Source of the DNA: Anaerolineae bacterium
GTDB lineage: Bacteria > Chloroflexota > Anaerolineae > Aggregatilineales > Phototrophicaceae
Length of the DNA stretch: 64,000 nt
NCBI GenBank assembly: GCA_022821805.1
Contig: JAJECX010000025.1
Coordinates: forward strand, 1-64,000
Direction: 5' to 3'
Shown: positions 32,198-41,395 of the stretch, one piece after another
Numbering within the stretch: the first letter of the stretch is position 1
Layout: every line of letters starts with the position of its first letter
Position numbers and translations under genes: made by a program
Notes under the pieces: generated by a model
Seen by the model: the letters and a program-made list of their open reading frames with translations, nothing else
Told to the model about the DNA's origin: nothing
Database searches by the model: none

Positions 32198-34828
32198 ATG
32201 TTTCAGGATCGCCTGTTTTCTAAAGTCTTCGTCGTGCTGCCGGTCGCTGTCATTGCGCTATTCGCCGGTTTGACAGTCTTGGCGCAAGCAAAGGTCTGCA
32301 CACTCTCCGACCACATCAAAGCAGCCAATACCAAAACCGCCGTCGGCTTCTGCCCGCCCGGCACAAGCCACAACATCATTACCATCTCCGAAGACATCAC
32401 CCTCGATGAGCCGCTGCCCGCGATACGAGGGGCGATCACCATTGAAGGCGGCGGGCACAGCATCAGCGGCGACGGGAAACATCGAATTTTTGACGTCAAT
32501 AGCGGGAATCTCACCATCAATAACCTGACGCTGACAGCGGGGAAAGCCGACAAGGGCGGCGCTGTCCGTCTGCGAGCGGGCACATTGGCCGTCGACAACA
32601 GCAGCTTCCTTAGCAATCGAAGCGAAACGGGCGGCGGCGCGATATTTGCCGATGGCGGGAGCGTAAGCGTAACTGCCAGTCAGTTCGCGACGAACTGCGT
32701 TACGCGAGCGACTCATATCGTCGAGTTGGATCGCAGCAGCGCCGAAGCCGCGCGCGCTGTCGATGCCGATGGCTGCGAGCGCGCCACTTATTATTGGCCC
32801 AGCCCGGAATCGATGGTCGCTACCGAGCAAGGCGATGGCGGCGCCATCAGTTTTGAGAATGGCGCGCGAGTCACCATTGAGAATGTCGGCTTCAGCAATA
32901 ACAAAGCGACCAGTGGCGGGGCGATAGCCAGCGCAAGCAGGAGCGCCGTTTTGACGGTCACGGGCAGCAGTTTCAGCGGCAACCTCGCCGAAGTAGACGG
33001 CGGCGCGATAGTTGCAGAGGGTGGGACGGTCGATATCGCTCAGAGCAGTTTTCAGCGTAACAATGCGCAAGGCGCTGGCGGTGTGTTGAAAGCAGGGGCG
33101 GGCGCGATTCACGTTGCCAATACGACATTCTCCAACAATCGGGCCGGTCATGGCGGCGTCGCGGCGCTCGAAGACGGCGAGATCGCCATGACGCATGTAA
33201 CTATGAGGAACAATCATGCGCAATATAAGGGCGGCGCCATCATGAATTGGGGCGCTGTCGTCAAGCTGCGCAATAGCATTGTAGACGGCTCGGGCTCCAG
33301 CGAGGATTGCGTCGGCGCGCTGGATCAAATTGTTGGCATATTAAGTCGCGATGGAACTTGCGGTCATTTCCGCAGCGATGATCCCCTGCTGGGCAATTTG
33401 ACGGGAGAACCAGCCTGGCATCCGCTGGCGGACGGCAGCCCAGCCATTGACGCAGCTGACCCAGCGTATTGCGCGCAGGTCGATCAGCGAGGCGAGGCGC
33501 GTCCTTATGGCGCTGGCTGCGACATCGGGGCGATTGAAACGACGACCGCCGCGCCCCCGATTCTTGATGAGCCGACGGAGATATGCCCGCTTGCGGAACA
33601 GATCGTCGCCGCCAATACCGACGCGCCCTTTGGCTCCTGCCCGGCGGGCGCTGGACCCGATGTCTTCTACCTGGTCAGGGACATCACGCTGAATAAGCCG
33701 CTGCCGCATATCACCAGCGACATCACGATTGAAGGCAACAGCTACACCATAAGCGGCGCCGGGCGCTTTCGCATATTTGATGTCAGGGGCGGCAAACTAA
33801 CGATCAACAACTTGACGCTGGCTGATGGCAACGGCGGCTACCATTACGAGGAATATGGCGGGGCGATAAGGCTGCGAGACTTCTCTCAAGTTGTAATCAA
33901 TGACTCTATCTTGCGCAACAATAAGTCCTTCAGTGGCGGGGCAATCGCGCTGGACGAATCTAGGCTGGATAGATCAACCCGTCTGTTGATCAATAAAAGC
34001 CGCTTTATTGGCAACGAGTCGCTTGAACAAGGCGGGGCGATCTATTCCATCAATGGCGGCAGAATCTCCATTGCCAATAGCAGCTTTGTGCGCAACAGGA
34101 CCAAGAGCGCCTCAAAAGGCGGCGCCATCAGCGCCGAAGATGCCGTATTCGTTGACATCAGCAATAGCGCTTTCATTGGCAACGCGGCCAACATCGGCGG
34201 CGCCATACATGGCGGGATGCCCACCAGCTTTTATCGCAGCCGCCTCAGCCTTACGTTGACGCACGTGACAATGCTGGACAATGCCGGTTCGGGAACGGGG
34301 CTTTACATCGAGAAGAACAACCTGGGACCAATCCGCATGTTTAACAGCGTGATCGTCGGTCGCGGAGACATCGCCCATTGTCACGCGGAGCTGGCGCAGA
34401 ATATCGGCAATTTCATCGCCGACGGAACCTGCTCGCCCAAGCTGAGCGGCGCCCCGATGCTTGAGGAACCGACCGACTTTCAAGCCCATGTTTCGCCAAT
34501 GCCGGGCAGCCCATTGATAGGCGCGGCCGATCCACGATTCTGCCCGCGTACCGATCAGCTTGGCAATGCGCGCGCGATAACGGGAGGCTGCGATATCGGC
34601 GCCATTGAATCCATCCCAGTGAGCCGGTCCTTGTCAGACTGCGCAGTAAAGACGACCAGCGGTCTCAACTTCCGCGACGCGCCAAGCGGCGAGCGGATCG
34701 GCGCCGTGCCAGCGCATTCGACGTTTTCGACTTTGGCGCGGACGCCGCGTTGGTTCCAGATCGATAATCAAGGAGCGCTGGGCTGGATCAGCGCCGACTA
34801 TGTGACCACGAAAGGCAGCTGCGAGTAG
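32198..34828 (+). CDS. secreted right-handed beta-helix protein with C-terminal SH3 domain
   Basis: 876 residues from the ATG at 32198 (GACGAGGAGA upstream; earlier ATGs lack this). An N-terminal signal sequence (VFVVLPVAVIALFAGLTVLA) predicts export. Two homologous modules, at about 30-440 and 455-805, each begin AANTxxxxGxCPxG then DITLxxPLP, ITIEG, RIFDV and LTINNLTL, run through Pmp-like GGAI repeats (GGAIFADGGS, GGAIYSINGG) and end GCDIGAIE. A bacterial SH3 domain closes the protein (TSGLNFRDAPSGERIGAVP ... GWISADYV). Likely a cell-surface or wall-attached adhesin-like protein. Stands alone. Confidence 0.88.
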   Translation: MFQDRLFSKVFVVLPVAVIALFAGLTVLAQAKVCTLSDHIKAANTKTAVGFCPPGTSHNIITISEDITLDEPLPAIRGAITIEGGGHSISGDGKHRIFDVNSGNLTINNLTLTAGKADKGGAVRLRAGTLAVDNSSFLSNRSETGGGAIFADGGSVSVTASQFATNCVTRATHIVELDRSSAEAARAVDADGCERATYYWPSPESMVATEQGDGGAISFENGARVTIENVGFSNNKATSGGAIASASRSAVLTVTGSSFSGNLAEVDGGAIVAEGGTVDIAQSSFQRNNAQGAGGVLKAGAGAIHVANTTFSNNRAGHGGVAALEDGEIAMTHVTMRNNHAQYKGGAIMNWGAVVKLRNSIVDGSGSSEDCVGALDQIVGILSRDGTCGHFRSDDPLLGNLTGEPAWHPLADGSPAIDAADPAYCAQVDQRGEARPYGAGCDIGAIETTTAAPPILDEPTEICPLAEQIVAANTDAPFGSCPAGAGPDVFYLVRDITLNKPLPHITSDITIEGNSYTISGAGRFRIFDVRGGKLTINNLTLADGNGGYHYEEYGGAIRLRDFSQVVINDSILRNNKSFSGGAIALDESRLDRSTRLLINKSRFIGNESLEQGGAIYSINGGRISIANSSFVRNRTKSASKGGAISAEDAVFVDISNSAFIGNAANIGGAIHGGMPTSFYRSRLSLTLTHVTMLDNAGSGTGLYIEKNNLGPIRMFNSVIVGRGDIAHCHAELAQNIGNFIADGTCSPKLSGAPMLEEPTDFQAHVSPMPGSPLIGAADPRFCPRTDQLGNARAITGGCDIGAIESIPVSRSLSDCAVKTTSGLNFRDAPSGERIGAVPAHSTFSTLARTPRWFQIDNQGALGWISADYVTTKGSCE

Positions 34829-34926
34829 ACTGCCGGTGGCAGATAAACGCCGCACTGGTTGTCTACGCGAGTCACATTGGCATGTTTGCGCGTAAGGTGG
34901 TGGAGTAAGCGACTAGATATGAACTA

Positions 34927-34952
34927 TGTAGGGGCGACCCGCCGCGTCGCCC
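34927..34952 (+). repeat. GTAGGGGCGACCC palindrome
   Basis: Arms GGGGCGAC/GTCGCCC around CCGCC. A lone GTCTACGCGAGTC fragment of the second family is at 34860-34872. Confidence 0.75.
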
Positions 34953-35023
34953 GCCAAATCTGCGTTGCGCTCGTCCGGCGATATCTGGTAGATTGCCCCA
35001 AAAGCCAGCGGCGAAATGACTGA

Positions 35024-36208
35024 ATGAAACGCTCTAAACCCTTCCTCCTGTTGATGCTGGCGGATTTCGTGGCGCGCTCGGCTTATCAGATGGGCAAGAC
35101 GCCGCTGCTGCCGATCTTTGCCGCGGCCTTGGGCGCGTCGGGCGCCTTCCTCGGGCTGATCGTATCGGTCTCGACGGTGACCGGGCTCTTCCTCAAACCG
35201 CTTTTTGGTATCTTGTCCGATCGCTGGGGGCGGCGCGTCTGGCTCATGATCGGCGCCGGTTTCTTCGCCTCTATGCCCTTCCTATATCGGTTCATTTCGA
35301 CGCCAGAACAGCTCCTGGTCATCCGGCTTATACACGGCTTGGCGACAGCGATTTACGGTCCCGTTACGCTCGCCTATATCGCCGAAATCTCGCGCAAGGA
35401 AAAGACCGCCGAAGATATCGGCTGGTTTCAGATGGCGCGCAGTGGCGGTTACATCGTCGGTCCGGCGCTGGCGGGCTGGATGCTGCTCTCGCTGGATGCG
35501 ACGGCCGTCTTCACCATCATCGGCTTGATCAGCTGCGTCGTGTTTTTGCCAATCCTGAACTTGCCGGAGACGCGTCGGAGGGAGCGGCGCAAGCGAAAAC
35601 CGATTATTCAGCATATCAAGAACGCAATTCGCGACGGCGGACAGACAGCGGCTGTTTGGTTGACTGGCGGGCTGGAGGCGGTCACCTTCATCGCGCTTTA
35701 TACCCTAAAGGCATTTCTGCCTATTTATGCGCTGGAAGCGGGCGTCAGCGTGGTTCTGGTCGGCTTGTACTTCAGCCTGAACGAAGCGGTACACGTTGTG
35801 GGCAAGCCCTTCGGCGGCCGCCTGGGCGATCGCTGGGGCTATCTGCCGACGATCAGCCTGGGCATGCTTACGTTGGCGGCGTCGCTGCCGCTCGTTCGCA
35901 TTCTCGATCAGGGTCTTCTCTTCCTCGTCCCAGCGGCGCTGATGGGCTTGGCGCAGGCGCTGATTTTCCCGGCGGCAATCGCGCTCGTTTCCGATCGCAT
36001 CAACCCGGAGCACCTTGGCGCAGGCATGGGATTGATTGGCATGATGCAGAACTTCGGCAAGGTCGCCGGTCCTGTTCTGGGCGGCTTGACTATCACAGCG
36101 CTGGGCTATGACGCAACGCTGCTCTGCTTGAGCCTGATGCTGATTCTTGGCACAGCCATTATTTGGGGTGTATTCTCCCCGCGCAGACTGGCCAAAGCGC
36201 CACATTAG
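35024..36208 (+). CDS. MFS transporter
   Basis: 394 residues with twelve predicted membrane helices. MFS motif A appears as GILSDRWGRRVWL between helices 2 and 3 (near 62-75), and its second-half counterpart GGRLGDRWGYLPT near 265. The GPxLAGW stretch in helix 5 resembles drug/sugar exporters of the DHA type, so efflux is a reasonable guess. The start follows GGCGAAATGACTGA without a strong ribosome site. No neighbouring regulator or partner gene. Confidence 0.88.
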   Translation: MKRSKPFLLLMLADFVARSAYQMGKTPLLPIFAAALGASGAFLGLIVSVSTVTGLFLKPLFGILSDRWGRRVWLMIGAGFFASMPFLYRFISTPEQLLVIRLIHGLATAIYGPVTLAYIAEISRKEKTAEDIGWFQMARSGGYIVGPALAGWMLLSLDATAVFTIIGLISCVVFLPILNLPETRRRERRKRKPIIQHIKNAIRDGGQTAAVWLTGGLEAVTFIALYTLKAFLPIYALEAGVSVVLVGLYFSLNEAVHVVGKPFGGRLGDRWGYLPTISLGMLTLAASLPLVRILDQGLLFLVPAALMGLAQALIFPAAIALVSDRINPEHLGAGMGLIGMMQNFGKVAGPVLGGLTITALGYDATLLCLSLMLILGTAIIWGVFSPRRLAKAPH

Positions 36209-36280
36209 TTGATTCAAACCTAGCAGCCGTTGACTAGGTCGCCCCAATGAAAACGAAATGCGAATGTGTTAAACTGTGTT

Positions 36281-36946
36281 ATGAGTCAGCTACAAGAAGC
36301 AAGAGAGAGTTCGTCGCGAATGAATCGGCGAAGCGAAAACGTGGCGCCAAATAGGGTCAGGGCAATTGTCCACGCCCCGGACATGAGTGGCGCAAACCTT
36401 GAGGGCGCCTCGATGGTACGCGCGAATCTGGCTGGAGCAATTCTACGCGGCACGAACTTGCGTGGAAGTGACTTGCAAGGCGCGAATCTGAGAAAAGCGA
36501 GCCTTTGCGAGGCAGACTTGAAAGGCGCAGACCTTGGCGGCTCTAATCTAGGCATGGCAGACTTGCGCATGGCTCGCGTGGAAAACGCAAACCTGCGTCT
36601 GGTCAACCTGTGTCGGGCGAACTTGACGGGCGCAAGGCTGACCGGCGCCTGCCTGGAGCAAGCAGACTTGGCGGGCGCGATTATGCCCGATGGAACGCTG
36701 TTCTCAGATGCGCAGAACCTCGCCAGATTTACTGATCAGGCGAATCCAGAATTCTTGTCCACACTTGCTATTGTGAAAAAAATAGATGCGAGCGACGACG
36801 ATGGATACTTGCGGGAGAACGAATCCGCTGGCTATCGACGCCTGCCTTGGAAGCAGTTCGTGGCACAGACCTATGGCAGCCTCGCTGATGACCCAATCGA
36901 ATGGCATCCATCCGTACCCATTGAGAGCGAAGACTGGCGTGAATGA
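36281..36946 (+). CDS. pentapeptide-repeat protein with antitoxin-like C-terminal tail
   Basis: 221 residues from the ATG at 36281 (36266 and 36320 are alternatives). Residues about 40-140 are regular pentapeptide repeats of the A(N/D)LxG type (SGANLEGASMVRANLAGAIL) forming a right-handed quadrilateral helix. The last 45 residues leave the repeat: YRRLPWKQFVAQTYGSLADD then PIEW, resembling the toxin-binding tails of antitoxins paired with PIN toxins. Its stop overlaps the PIN gene start (ATGA). Inference: a pentapeptide-repeat antitoxin, the fold replacing the usual DNA-binding domain and perhaps mimicking DNA. Confidence 0.7.
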   Translation: MSQLQEARESSSRMNRRSENVAPNRVRAIVHAPDMSGANLEGASMVRANLAGAILRGTNLRGSDLQGANLRKASLCEADLKGADLGGSNLGMADLRMARVENANLRLVNLCRANLTGARLTGACLEQADLAGAIMPDGTLFSDAQNLARFTDQANPEFLSTLAIVKKIDASDDDGYLRENESAGYRRLPWKQFVAQTYGSLADDPIEWHPSVPIESEDWRE

Positions 36947-37347
36947 GATATCTGCTCGATTCCAATGTCTGTATAGGTTACATCAATGGGCGATCGCCTG
37001 AAATTCGAAAACAAGTCGACAGCAAAGCGTACGCGGATATCGTCTTAAGTTCGATAACGAAGGGCGAGATGTACTTTGGCTCACGCAAGAGCCAGAATCC
37101 AAAACGGTCACGCGCCAAGCAAGACGACTTTCTGAGGCAATTCGACAGCTTGCCTTTTGACGACGATGCCGCAGAAGAGTACGCCGATATTCGCGCATAC
37201 TTGGAAACTAATGGCAAACGTATCGGCACAAGGGATATGCTTATCGCCGCCATTGCGCGCGCCAATGGATTAGTTGTGGTTACACATAACACAAAAGAAT
37301 TCGGCCGCATTCCGGGACTAAACGTCGAAGACTGGGAAGCCGAGTAA
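36943..37347 (+). CDS. PIN-domain (VapC-like) toxin
   Basis: 134 residues. PIN motifs: MRYLLDSNVCIGYING (Asp6), SSITKGEMYFG (Glu about 42), GTRDMLIAAIARANGLVVVTHN (Asp near 99) and NTKEFGRIPGLNVEDW, all as in VapC ribonucleases. The start overlaps the pentapeptide-repeat gene by four bases, the usual layout for an antitoxin-toxin pair, and no other candidate antitoxin is near. Confidence 0.88.
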   Translation: MRYLLDSNVCIGYINGRSPEIRKQVDSKAYADIVLSSITKGEMYFGSRKSQNPKRSRAKQDDFLRQFDSLPFDDDAAEEYADIRAYLETNGKRIGTRDMLIAAIARANGLVVVTHNTKEFGRIPGLNVEDWEAE

Positions 37348-37375
37348 GGCTTGCTGCCGTGTTTGCAGAAATCGC

Positions 37376-38347
37376 CTACACCCAACAGCCGTTGACCACC
37401 TCGCCGCGAATGTTGGCGACCCGCTGGATATTCCGCCCATCGGCATCCATCACGATCAACTGATTGAAGCCGGGAAATGACGACGGCGCGACGAAGCTAA
37501 TGCCTTCGCTATCGGGTGACCAGCGCGGAGAAGACGTCCCCGCGTGATGGCTGCTCAGCTGCGTGAGTTCGCTGCCGTCGGGTCGCAATTTGTAGATTTG
37601 TCGGCTCATTTCCAGAGCGAGCCACTCGCCGTCGGGCGACCAGGCGACATCGGTTAGCGCGAGCGTCGTCTCAAATATAACCTGCTCGTCACGTCCGTCG
37701 TGCGCGGCAATAGCGAGGCGATATTTTGGTCGCAATCCGCCTTTCGACTCCTCAATGATGTAGGCGACTTGTCGTCCGCCGGGTCCGAAGTCCGGCGCAA
37801 AATGGGAAAGCGCTTCCGTTGGCGCTTTGAATGTCTTGAACTCGCGGCTCATCAGATCGCCGGCGACCAAACCGTAGCGCCTTTCCCCGAATTCTTCGAA
37901 TTGGCGCGAGACGATAATGCTGACGCCATCCGGCGCGATGGCGATCTGCCGCGTCGCTGTAAGCGGGACGCCGCCACCCGGCTTGTCCAAATGCAAGCCA
38001 GAGCCATTGAGCAGCGCGTGATGGAAGCCGTTGAGGTCATGCCGGTGGCTGGCGATAACGAGCTGCTGTGAGACGGGCTCGCAGTCGATATCGCTAATGC
38101 GCAGGTAGCCGTCATTATGCGGTATCGAGCCGACAATGCGCTTCTGGCCGCGCCCATCCAGACCAATGCGGTAGACGGAATTGGACTCGCGGCTAGCATC
38201 TATCGAATCGGTATCGGAGATGAAGATTAGCTCGCCCTTTACCAGGTGACTCGCTGGCGCTGAGAGCCGATCGACTGCCAGAATCGAAGCGACGATTAGC
38301 AGGTAGATCGTCAAGATGAGTCTACTGCGCCGCTCGCTGCGCATCAT
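37376..38347 (-). CDS. membrane-anchored TolB-like WD40 (PD40) propeller
   Basis: 323 residues. An N-terminal hydrophobic helix after a basic start (RSERRSRLILTIYLLIVASI) anchors or exports it. PD40 repeats follow: VYRIGLDGRGQKRIV, DVAWSPDGEWLALEM, IYKLRPDGSELTQLS, PRWSPDSEGISFVA and LIVMDADGRNIQRVA, a six-bladed TolB-type propeller. No catalytic domain. Start overlaps the stop of the upstream alcohol dehydrogenase gene by one base (TAATG), so they are co-transcribed. Role unknown, maybe ligand sensing. Confidence 0.8.
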   Translation of the reverse strand: MMRSERRSRLILTIYLLIVASILAVDRLSAPASHLVKGELIFISDTDSIDASRESNSVYRIGLDGRGQKRIVGSIPHNDGYLRISDIDCEPVSQQLVIASHRHDLNGFHHALLNGSGLHLDKPGGGVPLTATRQIAIAPDGVSIIVSRQFEEFGERRYGLVAGDLMSREFKTFKAPTEALSHFAPDFGPGGRQVAYIIEESKGGLRPKYRLAIAAHDGRDEQVIFETTLALTDVAWSPDGEWLALEMSRQIYKLRPDGSELTQLSSHHAGTSSPRWSPDSEGISFVAPSSFPGFNQLIVMDADGRNIQRVANIRGEVVNGCWV

Positions 38348-39504
38348 TAGAGCGCCGCCTCCAAGATCGCTTTCAACTCGTTCGTCGTCAGCGCAATTGG
38401 ATTGCCCTTCATGCTGCTGGAGACGCTGGACTTCTCGACGATTTCGTCAAAGTCGTCTTCGCGCAGGCCATACGCGCGCAAGCCCGGAATATCGAAGATA
38501 CGTCCCGTCTCGCTGATCCAATCCATCGCGTCGCGATCGGTCGCGCTACGGTCAAAGAGTAGGAACTGCGCGGCGTATTGGTAGCGCTTCAGCGCGGGAT
38601 TCTCAGGCTCGCGCGCCTTCAAGGCTCTGATGTTCGCTTCGATCACCGGCGGCAGCAGGGCGGCGCAAATGGCGCCATGGGGCGCGTCATACATCCCGCC
38701 GAGCACGCCAGCGAATCCATGCACGGCGCCGAGCTTCGCATTGGCCAGCGCCAAGCCGCCCAGCAGACTGGTCAGCGCCATATCGCTGCGCGCGGCGGCA
38801 TTATCTGGCTCGGCATAGACCCGGCGCAGCGAGCGCCCGGCGCGGCGTAAACCCTCCGTGCACATCCCGTCGGTGAGCGGATTGGCGAGATGAGAGACGA
38901 AGGGCTCTAGCACTTGCGTCAGCGCGTCCATGCCGGTGCTGGCGCTGACCGCGGGCGGCACGCTATGTGTCAGCTGCGGATCGACCAGGGCGATATCGGC
39001 CAGCATGCGATTGTCACGCAGGCTCACTTTGACCCGATGCTTCTTCGATCCGAGCACCGCGTTCTTGGTGACTTCGGCGCCAGTGCCTGCCGTCGTCGGC
39101 AGCGCGATGAATGGAAGCGGCGCGGCGGCCAGCTTCCGCCCGGCGCCGATGACTTCCAGATAATCAAGCGTTTCGCCGTCGTTGAGTATCAGCGCGGCGC
39201 TCGCCTTGCCCGTATCAATGACGCTGCCGCCGCCGATGCTGATCACCAGGTCGCAGCCAGCAGCGATAGCAGCCGCTTTTGCCTCATCAATCAGCTCCAC
39301 TGTTGGCTCGCCGCTGACTGGAAAACGCGTCAATCGCAGGCCGGCGCTCGGCAGCGTGTCAATCAGCCGCGCGACCGCTTCCGGCTGGAAGCTGTCGGTT
39401 ACGAGCAGAGCGTGGCGCCCCTTTTCCTGCGCGAGTTGCGGCAATTGGTTCGCGCTGCCATCACCAAAGATGATGCGCGCCGCGCTGGCGAATTCAAATT
39501 GCAT
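38347..39504 (-). CDS. iron-containing alcohol dehydrogenase
   Basis: 385 residues of the group III dehydrogenase family. NAD-binding GGGSVIDTGKASA near 92-104 and the metal-binding region: Asp in STGMDALTQVLEPFVSH near 190 and His residues in GAVHGFAGVLGGMYDAPHGA near 255-275. The family oxidises alcohols or reduces aldehydes, lactaldehyde and maleylacetate. The first histidine of the common DALTH pattern is Gln here, as in the maleylacetate-reductase-like and other subgroups. Substrate not determinable. Confidence 0.9.
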   Translation of the reverse strand: MQFEFASAARIIFGDGSANQLPQLAQEKGRHALLVTDSFQPEAVARLIDTLPSAGLRLTRFPVSGEPTVELIDEAKAAAIAAGCDLVISIGGGSVIDTGKASAALILNDGETLDYLEVIGAGRKLAAAPLPFIALPTTAGTGAEVTKNAVLGSKKHRVKVSLRDNRMLADIALVDPQLTHSVPPAVSASTGMDALTQVLEPFVSHLANPLTDGMCTEGLRRAGRSLRRVYAEPDNAAARSDMALTSLLGGLALANAKLGAVHGFAGVLGGMYDAPHGAICAALLPPVIEANIRALKAREPENPALKRYQYAAQFLLFDRSATDRDAMDWISETGRIFDIPGLRAYGLREDDFDEIVEKSSVSSSMKGNPIALTTNELKAILEAAL

Positions 39505-39541
39505 GTGGAGTCCTTCTTTGACGGATCAGAGCTTTTGCCAA

Positions 39542-40213
39542 TCAAGAGTCCAACAGAGGGATTTGAATGTCCTGCACTCGCCATCCGGCTTTGTTGCGAA
39601 GTTCAGAGAAGCTAATTCGCACACGAAAATCTTCACCTAGGGACGGCGCGTTCCTGCCGACTCGCCAGATCGTGTCGTTTGCACTAGGATTGTATAGGTC
39701 TTGCAGGAGACCATTGGGCAAACACGCGGCGATTATTCTCTTGAGAACATGCGCGTTATCTACGACATCGTAAATGTATTTCGCAAATACCGTAACAACA
39801 TAAAGAGAGCGTCCGTCACGTTCAATAAACGATGGCAGTTTGCCGGCCTCATCAATCACTTTACCTTGTCGCCGCATTTTGACACGCATTGATGTCTGCG
39901 ACATCTGAATCGTGGCTGTGCCACTTCCGCTCGGTTTCTCTGCCTTTGCATCCAGCATGAGCGCTACCGGAATTGCTTCAGGCAGAAACACATATACAGC
40001 TTTCTTTATGTCAACCTTCCCATACAATCGCATATGGATTTGAGGCAAACTCATCAATTCAATTGCTTCTCTTGTTACGTCTTCTGCTATGTCTTGCGGC
40101 TGGTCTACTTCCTCTTTGAAAATATCAACAGATTGCGAAGCATAGTCCGTTAGCGCCTGCGTTACCATCGAGAAAGAAGTCTGCTCGAGAGTCTCCATCT
40201 GATCAGGTGTCAT
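39542..40213 (-). CDS. SfiI-like type II restriction endonuclease
   Basis: 223 residues. It aligns by eye with SfiI: an N-terminal helix (MEIT-like METLEQTSFSMVTQAL), the catalytic segment VDIKKAV ... VALMLDAKAE with D68, D88 and K90 at almost the same spacing as SfiI's D and DAK, and a C-terminal half with LYNPSANDTIWRVGR and WRVQDIQI. SfiI itself is 269 residues and cuts GGCC-N5-GGCC as a tetramer; whether this shorter protein has the same site is unknown. It overlaps the end of the methyltransferase by 11 bases. Confidence 0.78.
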   Translation of the reverse strand: MTPDQMETLEQTSFSMVTQALTDYASQSVDIFKEEVDQPQDIAEDVTREAIELMSLPQIHMRLYGKVDIKKAVYVFLPEAIPVALMLDAKAEKPSGSGTATIQMSQTSMRVKMRRQGKVIDEAGKLPSFIERDGRSLYVVTVFAKYIYDVVDNAHVLKRIIAACLPNGLLQDLYNPSANDTIWRVGRNAPSLGEDFRVRISFSELRNKAGWRVQDIQIPLLDS

Positions 40214-41192
40214 TCGTGCGCTTCCGTGCTAATTCGGCATGGTCCTCGTCCAACTCAATACCGAGCCACCGTCTGCCAAGCCGTCTCGCCACGGCAGTTG
40301 TTGTACCTGAGCCGACAAAAGGATCCAGAACAACTCCTTTAGCTGGCGAAAAAAGCCGAATTACGCGACTGGCAAGTTCTTCGGGAAATTCAGCTTCGTG
40401 CCGATAATTGCGCTGCACGGAGCGAATTTGCCATACTCCTCGCGACCCCCATTCAGCCCATTCGTCACTTGTCAACCGGTGACGATCATATTCCGTTATG
40501 CCAGGTTGCCAAAACACATAGATGTGTTCAAATTCGTCGACCGCCCTATAGGAATTCGAGTGCCAGCGGGAATTCGCCCAACATGGATCTTTGTGCCAGA
40601 CACGCTGATCATACAAATATAATCCAGCTTGCAACGCCCACTCTTCGACCATACAACCTGTTAACTTAATCCGAGTAGATGTGATTTGCTTTCCACCACG
40701 AACGTTGTTGTGTTCCAAACGGCGTTGCACCGTCTGTTCACTGCAACCGAGCATCTTTGCCAAATCGGCGCGCCTCGCCTCAGGATACTGCTGTTTCAAC
40801 TTTATAATCTGTTCTCTGGTTACCGGGCTTTTCTTGCGGCGCACGTTATTTGCCTGATAACGAGGCATTGATTCGTCCGAGAAACATAGAATATCTCCTA
40901 TATTTACAGCCATAAAGCCGCCTGGCTTCAAAATTCGTGAATGTAGGTTTACGACTTCTTTTACCAGCGACTGCCATTCTCCGAAACTCCACCCCTTTTC
41001 ATACGACTTGCCTACATAGTAGGGAGGTGACCAAAAGCTAAGATCTATGCTGCCAGAAGGCAAAGACGGCATAACTTTCGTAGCATCTCCCGTAAAGATA
41101 CGGTTAAAGCTGAATGCAGGCGCATAAATCTTTGGTGGAGCAATTCTTGTTGAAGCTGATAATGATTGCTGTCGTTGGTGAATTTTATTCAT
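40203..41192 (-). CDS. DNA methyltransferase of the SfiI-like pair, with internal HTH
   Basis: 329 residues, beta-class organisation: catalytic SPPYYVG at 55-61 precedes motif I VLDPFVGSGTTTAVA at 288-301. SPPY suggests N4-cytosine modification, as for M.SfiI. An inserted segment at 122-162 (SPVTREQIIKLKQQYPEARR then ADLAKMLGCSEQTVQRRLEH) is a clear helix-turn-helix, unusual within a methylase and perhaps used for target recognition or self-regulation. It precedes and overlaps the nuclease gene, so protection is translated first. Confidence 0.88.
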   Translation of the reverse strand: MNKIHQRQQSLSASTRIAPPKIYAPAFSFNRIFTGDATKVMPSLPSGSIDLSFWSPPYYVGKSYEKGWSFGEWQSLVKEVVNLHSRILKPGGFMAVNIGDILCFSDESMPRYQANNVRRKKSPVTREQIIKLKQQYPEARRADLAKMLGCSEQTVQRRLEHNNVRGGKQITSTRIKLTGCMVEEWALQAGLYLYDQRVWHKDPCWANSRWHSNSYRAVDEFEHIYVFWQPGITEYDRHRLTSDEWAEWGSRGVWQIRSVQRNYRHEAEFPEELASRVIRLFSPAKGVVLDPFVGSGTTTAVARRLGRRWLGIELDEDHAELARKRTNDT

Positions 41193-41395
41193 TCCCCGTC
41201 TCCGTCATAGTCAAGCGTCCGAAACTGAACTTAAGACGAATTGCTGCTCGAAGTGGCTCAAGAAAAAGTTATGGATTAATATGACTTCATTTCCATACCA
41301 CGGTGAAGAACTATACTCGCAAGCCGTCTATGCTCTGTTATTCCCACAATCATCCAATATAGTATAGCCTATATGATTATGAAAACGGGAGAGAA

